Notes under the pieces: model-generated
The model's input: only the letters and a program-made list of their open reading frames with translations
Databases searched by the model: none
Told to the model about the DNA's origin: nothing
Position numbers and translations under genes: made by a program
Shown here: positions 59,400 to 64,000 of the stretch, one piece after another
How positions within the stretch are numbered: the first letter of the stretch is position 1
Layout of the letters: each line of letters opens with the position of its first letter
Source: Pontederia crassipes
Lineage: Eukaryota; Streptophyta; Magnoliopsida; Commelinales; Pontederiaceae
Reading direction: 5' to 3'
Assembly (NCBI GenBank): GCA_030549335.1
Contig: CM060188.1
Location: 14,201,501 to 14,265,500 of the forward strand
DNA: 64,000 nt

Positions 59400-59985
59400 C
59401 ATTTTAAATTCATGCGACTAAAAAGTTCAACATAAATAATATCTTGAGTAGATTGGAGGATTACAATATCAATCATTTAATCATCACCTCAACTTTAACC
59501 GTGAAAATAGTTGTGCAACTATTTTTTTTTAAAAAAACTTAAGTTATTAGAAAAAGTGATATTATTAATTTTATAATTTTAATGGACCACTACTAATTTT
59601 GATTTAACCAAATTCCATCACGTGGACAATGTTATTTTAATAAGAGCTAAGGTTTGAATTATGAACCTCTTGTCTTTTTACCAAAATATATTTTAAATTC
59701 GTGCGGTCCACAAGTTCAAAATGAACATCATCTTGATTAGATCGGAAGTGTTACAATAATAATTATTTATCATGAACTCAACTTTAATCGTGAAAATAGA
59801 TGTGCAACTGATTTTTAAAAAAACTTAAGTTATCATAAAAAAATATATTATTAATTTTATAATTTAAACATACAACTATCAATTTTGATCTAATTATTAA
59901 GTCAACCACGTGGATAATTAAGAGATATTTTTGCAATGCAAGCAACAATGAGGTTTGAATTCTAAACCTATATCTCTTATAGTAT
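59400..59985. repeat. Diverged tandem duplication, about 290 bp
   Basis: ATTTTAAATTC.TGCG, CTCAACTTTAA.CGTGAAAATAG, TGTGCAACT and CACGTGGA recur in the same order 289 bases apart. The copies differ by many substitutions, so the duplication is old. Confidence 0.7.
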
Positions 59986-60104
59986 GTGAGAATAGGTGTG
60001 GTACCAGTTTTTTCAATTTTAAGATATTTAAAAAGAAATATATTACTTTTATAATATTAATATTAATATAACATCCTCCAACTTAGAATACACTTTCACC
60101 ATTG

Positions 60105-60147
60105 GTGTGTGTGTGTGGGTGGGGGGGGGGGGGGGGGGGGGGGGGGG
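60105..60147. repeat. (GT)n followed by a 27-base G run
   Basis: GTGTGTGTGTGTGGGT, then 27 consecutive G (60121-60147). Confidence 0.9.
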
Positions 60148-60736
60148 TTATGTTACATTTAACTTAAAGGGGAATTAAATTCCACCTTATAATTATGTAA
60201 TATATATAAATATATAGTATATAATTAAGTGTGGTAAAAAGTTGGAGGCCCACGCCCCACCTGTGTTCGCCGTGACTAGGGCCGAGGTTTGTCACCTTTG
60301 ACGAGTCTGATGATTGATCCGGACCATCTCTTTCATCCTTGAACCTCCCGAATAAAAGCTTTCTCACCTGAGGTTGTGCCTCTAATTGATTTGATGCAAG
60401 GAAAGGTACACTCTTATTAAATATTTTTTGTTCATTCTTGCTATCAATAACACATACGTTAAAATGTTATAGATTTGTTGCTTTGTTCATCTATTTCTAG
60501 TGTTCCCTCAAAGCACATACTTTTAGCCCCACTTGGTACTGGGTTATGGCCAATATCAAAGTGATATTTCCACTTTTTGCCCCAAATAGCTTTAGGTTTA
60601 ATAAGGGGACGTCATATGTAATCATTGTTGGAACAAGAAAAATAAAATATTTTTTTTCAAAAGATCTAATTATCAATTATAGGAACCTAAATAGTCAGAG
60701 TGCATGATACGAGGACCTCTGAGGGTGGGTCTCCTC

Positions 60737-61180
60737 TCAAAAAATGTTCAAAAGGGCCGACCTTCTCATATTTGCAAGAAAATCAACAGCAGAGTTACAT
60801 TGTTTATAACAGTGGGTACATTTGAAATATTCAAAAGTAGATAAGAGATGCCAAATCTCCGTGTAGATTGTCCAAACGCCAAGGACACTTCGTCTTTTTA
60901 TTAATGATTGCCACCAAAATATTAGAATCCACTTCAAGCCAAATCCACGTAAGTTCGAGAATCCGACACCTACGAAGGCCTGCCAGCGCTCCCCACACCT
61001 TCGTGCTCAACACGCTGCCGTCAGAACACTTAAGAGCACCTGCCAAAATACACAATCCATTAGAATCTCGAATGATAAACCCTGCGCCACTCAGATCCCC
61101 AGGCTTGGTGAAGGAACCGTCGGAGTTCACTTTCATCCAAGAATGCAGTGGGGGCTCCCACCTGATCCAAACTGGACCAT
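60737..61180 (-). pseudogene. LINE RNase H domain
   Basis: MKVNSDGSFTKPG, GAGFIIRDSNG, WLEVDSNILVAIINK and CNSAVDFLANMRRS keep the order of the RNase H aspartates. A frameshift near 60835 splits the domain. Confidence 0.8.
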
Positions 61181-62187
61181 GGGGTAATGTGCCTCAGGTA
61201 TGGTGGGACTGGTGAACTCATCTGAGCCAACCAGGGCACGTCTCCACACTGCCGAAATGGTCACCAATTTGGAAGTGAAATACGCGTCATTTCGTGCTAA
61301 CCAAATACCTCACATAGAGAAAGCAATGATGGATTGTAGCTTGGAAGCAGAGGGAGAGTCCAAATCAGATCCCTCCCGGACCCAAGATCCCTCAGGCCAA
61401 GCGCCAATGAAGGAAAAAGTATACCTTAAATCATGCTGCAATAAGGACTAGAGAGATAAAGCAAAAGAATAATAAAAAACAAGCGAGGATTAGTTTCAAT
61501 GTCAAGGTCGCAAAGTGGATAGGAAGTGTTAACATTTGGACCAAAAGTAGCAATCATATAAAGTGTGGGCAAGCAAGAGTGAGCAAGCTTCCAAAGAAAA
61601 GTTTTAATTTTTGGTGGGACCCGAAATGACTAGTGTGCTTCCAAATTGGCCTACCAGATATCGACAGCGAAGTGAGCCGGCAACTCTGTGAGTGGTACAA
61701 AGAGGAGGCCCTCGCATCACCATGAGGATCAGCGGCCCAAACCCACCGATCATCTCTCTGGAGTAAGAAACAAAGGGAGGATATAAAGGAATAAGTAAAA
61801 TAGTATGAGCCAAAGAGCTCCCAAAATAGTCGTTCAGAAGAGATAAATTCCAACTACCATCAATAATAAGAGAATTTACATTTAGTGATTCAAGAAAAAC
61901 ATTAATATTAACATATGTAGGCATGTGAGAAAAAGGCGCACATTAAAAACCCAGGGATAAAAAATAATCGATGTTGTCAAGTCATTAGCAATAAATTTGC
62001 AGAAACCAAATTTAATATCAGCTAGCACATTGATAATTAACCTCCAAGTCCATGAGGGGTTCTTGCATAAAGAAACTTGCCAGGGAGATAAGGTACCATA
62101 CTTATTCCTCACCAAAATGGACCAAATGTCCTGAGCATTGTTTAATACACCTAAAATTCTCTTGACAAGAAGAGAGGATCTGATCCA

Positions 62188-62463
62188 CTAGACGTTACAA
62201 ATTCCTAGGCCCCCAACAGATTGGTGAGTTTGCACCATAGACCAAGCAACAAGATGTATACCCACGATGTTACCAGAACCTGACCATAAAAAAGAACTGG
62301 AACATTTCTCTAATGCATTGATTAGGCCTTTAGAAATATAGACGGAAGACAATGTGTGTACAGGAATAGAGTTTAATACAAACTTAACCAAAACACTCTT
62401 ACCTGCCAAGCTTAACATTTTACCTTTCCACCTGACCATCTTGGAAGCAGCCTTATCAAGCAA
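62188..62463 (-). pseudogene. LINE post-RT region
   Basis: The 91-codon frame WKGKMLSLAGKSVLVKFVLNS and SSSFLWSGSG with HQSVGGLGICNV is the conserved region after the RT in plant L1 elements. Confidence 0.8.
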
Positions 62464-62518
62464 GGCTTTCTGCTGAGATGTAGTTACATACTTAAAAGAA
62501 ATTGGAGCTCCTAAATAA

Positions 62519-63940
62519 GTAAAAAGAAATTTTCCATGTTTAATTTTAAGAATCTATAAAATCTTATTTTTTTGACAGAAGAGAGCTCGGATGGAAAGTA
62601 GAGTTCAGACTTATCATAATTAACTGTTTGATTGGTGAGATTTCCATAAACCTTAAGAATAGCATGAATAGCCCTAGCATTCTTAACTGTGGCTCTAATG
62701 CAAATTAACAAGTAATCGGCAAATAATAAGTGGCTCAGAATGAATGTGTTAATGCAAGAAGATATGAGAAGGTTGGGGTTGACATCATGATTTCTAAGAG
62801 ATGAAAGTACTTGAGAGATAAGAGTAAAAATATAAGGAGGCAAAGGATCACCATGCCTGATGCCCAAATGAGATGAGAAATATGGAGAACTTTCACCATT
62901 AACATAACAACTAAATTCAGGAGACTTAATACAAGTAAGTATCCAGTTAATAAATCTTGGAGGGTAATTCATTTTATGCATTACAATTTGGATTGTAGAC
63001 TAGGAGACTTTGTCAAAGGCTTTAGCAATGTCGGCTTTAAACATAATTTTTTTTTCTTACCCTGAGATAGAGAATGAGCAACCTCCTGGGCCACAAGGAT
63101 ATTATCCTGAATATATCACCCAGCAATAAAAGAAGATTGATAGGGGTCAATGAGCTGAGTGAGGGAAGGCCTAATCTTGTTTGCAATAATCTTGGACACT
63201 GCCCTATAGATTATATTACACAAGCTAATGGGCCTATAATCATTGAAAGATTGGGGATTTTGCTTCTTTGGGATGAAGACAAGAGCAGTGTGTCCTCATT
63301 CCTTAGGGAAGGAGTCGTGGTTAAAAAAAAATTAAATTGTAGAGATAACCTTATCTCCAATGATGTCCCAATATTGTTTATAAAATTCAAGGGTTAGCCA
63401 TCAGGCCCAGGGGCCTTACCAGGGGACATAGACCAAAAAATATCTCTAATCTCAAAGGGTGTGATAAGAGCCAGGAGGATTGGATGCCAAGAGATATCAA
63501 GTGTGAGAATGGGGGGCCAAGTCAGGGTGTTAACATGATTATCGATAGGAGCACAAAGATTCTTATAATGTGATGCAAAGCGGTTCAAGACGCGACTAGG
63601 GTCATCAACAATTTGGCCATTGTTATCCATTATAGATGTAATCTTGTTTCACATCTGTCTGATAATGGTACTTAAATGATAGAATTTGATATTCTTATCC
63701 CCATTATTTATCTAGTTATCCCTACACTTACTCCACAATTTATAGTAATCTGTCTCAAGAGGGCAACATGTCTATGATATAGGATCTTCAGGCAGGTAGC
63801 CTCCTGAACAGAGAGCCCCAAGGACCCATCTTTGGACTCCGGATTCTGAATTTCAATTAATGTATGTTGAACTCTAACCTCAAACTTCCCAAGGTCATGG
63901 AGATTCCAATGAACAGTTTTATCTTTAATTTGTTTAAACA
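62519..63940 (-). pseudogene. LINE reverse transcriptase, broken
   Basis: Pieces in order: GDKNIKFYHL, SPGKAPGPDG (63394-63630), NDYRPISLCNIIYRAVSKII, IDPYQSSFIAG, FKADIAKAFDKVS followed by a stop in place of the usual Trp, YPPRFINWILTCIKSPEFSC, GIRHGDPLPPYIF and HLLFADYLLIC. The catalytic FADD box reads FADY, so the second aspartate is lost. Several frames are needed to read the domain. It once copied LINE RNA at the nicked target; it cannot do so now. Confidence 0.85.
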
Positions 63941-64000
63941 AGTGATCAAGAGAAGCCCTAGGGTACCTATTCCAAACTTGTGCCGCAATATTTCTGGGCT

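Larger units (their letters stand above)
60640..64000 (-). mobile_element. L1-type LINE, decayed, continuing past the right edge
   Basis: Read on the minus strand from 64000 down to about 60640, domains appear in plant L1 ORF2 order: the pre-RT region, reverse transcriptase, post-RT region, weak zinc-binding region and RNase H. A T-rich run at about 60648 on this strand may be the poly(A) end. Frameshifts and stops occur throughout. The apurinic endonuclease would lie beyond the edge. Confidence 0.88.

Noticed and set aside
1-64000. CRISPR arrays, bacterial operons, viral integrations, rRNA genes, classical plant microRNA sequences
   Set aside because: None was seen on reading both strands. 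The regular repeats are microsatellites, tandem duplications or transposon subterminal arrays. Sequences of well-known plant microRNAs that I looked for by eye were not found, although such a search is not exhaustive.

Overview
This is nuclear DNA from a flowering plant. Five short to medium plant genes sit in about 64 kb of AT-rich, transposon-filled intergenic sequence, and the 3' end of a sixth enters at the left edge. Four of the five complete genes are single-exon and GC-rich, against an AT-rich background. That contrast, together with L1-type LINEs, CACTA and hAT elements and long-inverted-repeat elements, suggests a monocot with a medium or large genome. This is inference; the window alone does not fix the species. 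No bacterial, organellar or CRISPR-type content was seen.

Genes, left to right: the last two exons of a DEDDy 3'-5' exonuclease (198-437, +); a DUF3511 small basic protein (3268-3717, +); a GT8 galacturonosyltransferase-like (GATL) Golgi enzyme (16015-17184, -) with two candidate uORFs; an intact intronless subtilase (30292-32547, +); a small basic plant-specific protein like the Arabidopsis At1g79160/At1g16500 group (36506-37009, -); and a proline-rich, extensin-like, probably GPI-anchored wall protein (51008-51580, +). A frameshifted LRR-receptor-kinase fragment (about 26740-27080, -) resembles the HAIKU2/RLK7 ectodomain. The genes do not form an operon or an obvious cluster. GATL, the extensin-like protein and the subtilase all act in the secretory pathway or wall, which may be chance.

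Mobile DNA dominates. There are three decayed L1-type LINEs (24.1-26.2 kb +, 42.6-44.4 kb -, 60.6 kb to the right edge -). There are hAT-type non-autonomous elements with 8-bp target duplications (6056-6455, 24970-26044, 39399-40379), plus weaker relatives. A CACTA element (56833-58700) has a GTC target duplication. A SINE (23364-23515) has an 18-bp perfect target duplication. A 252-bp TRIM/SMART-like LTR element lies at 7073-7324. Several foldback or long-TIR elements are present, three of them carrying other elements nested inside (4995-6475, 49385-50495, 55723-58933).

The most unusual observation is that two unrelated DNA transposons, the hAT-like element at 24970-26044 and the CACTA element at 56833-58700, carry the same kind of internal cassette: a TATA-like box, a long pyrimidine-rich leader, then a GC-rich array of interleaved GGCGGCC / GATC / GGCCGCC words. 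A 0.75-kb near-perfect palindrome nested inside a second palindrome (49385-50495) is the best candidate source of long hairpin RNA.
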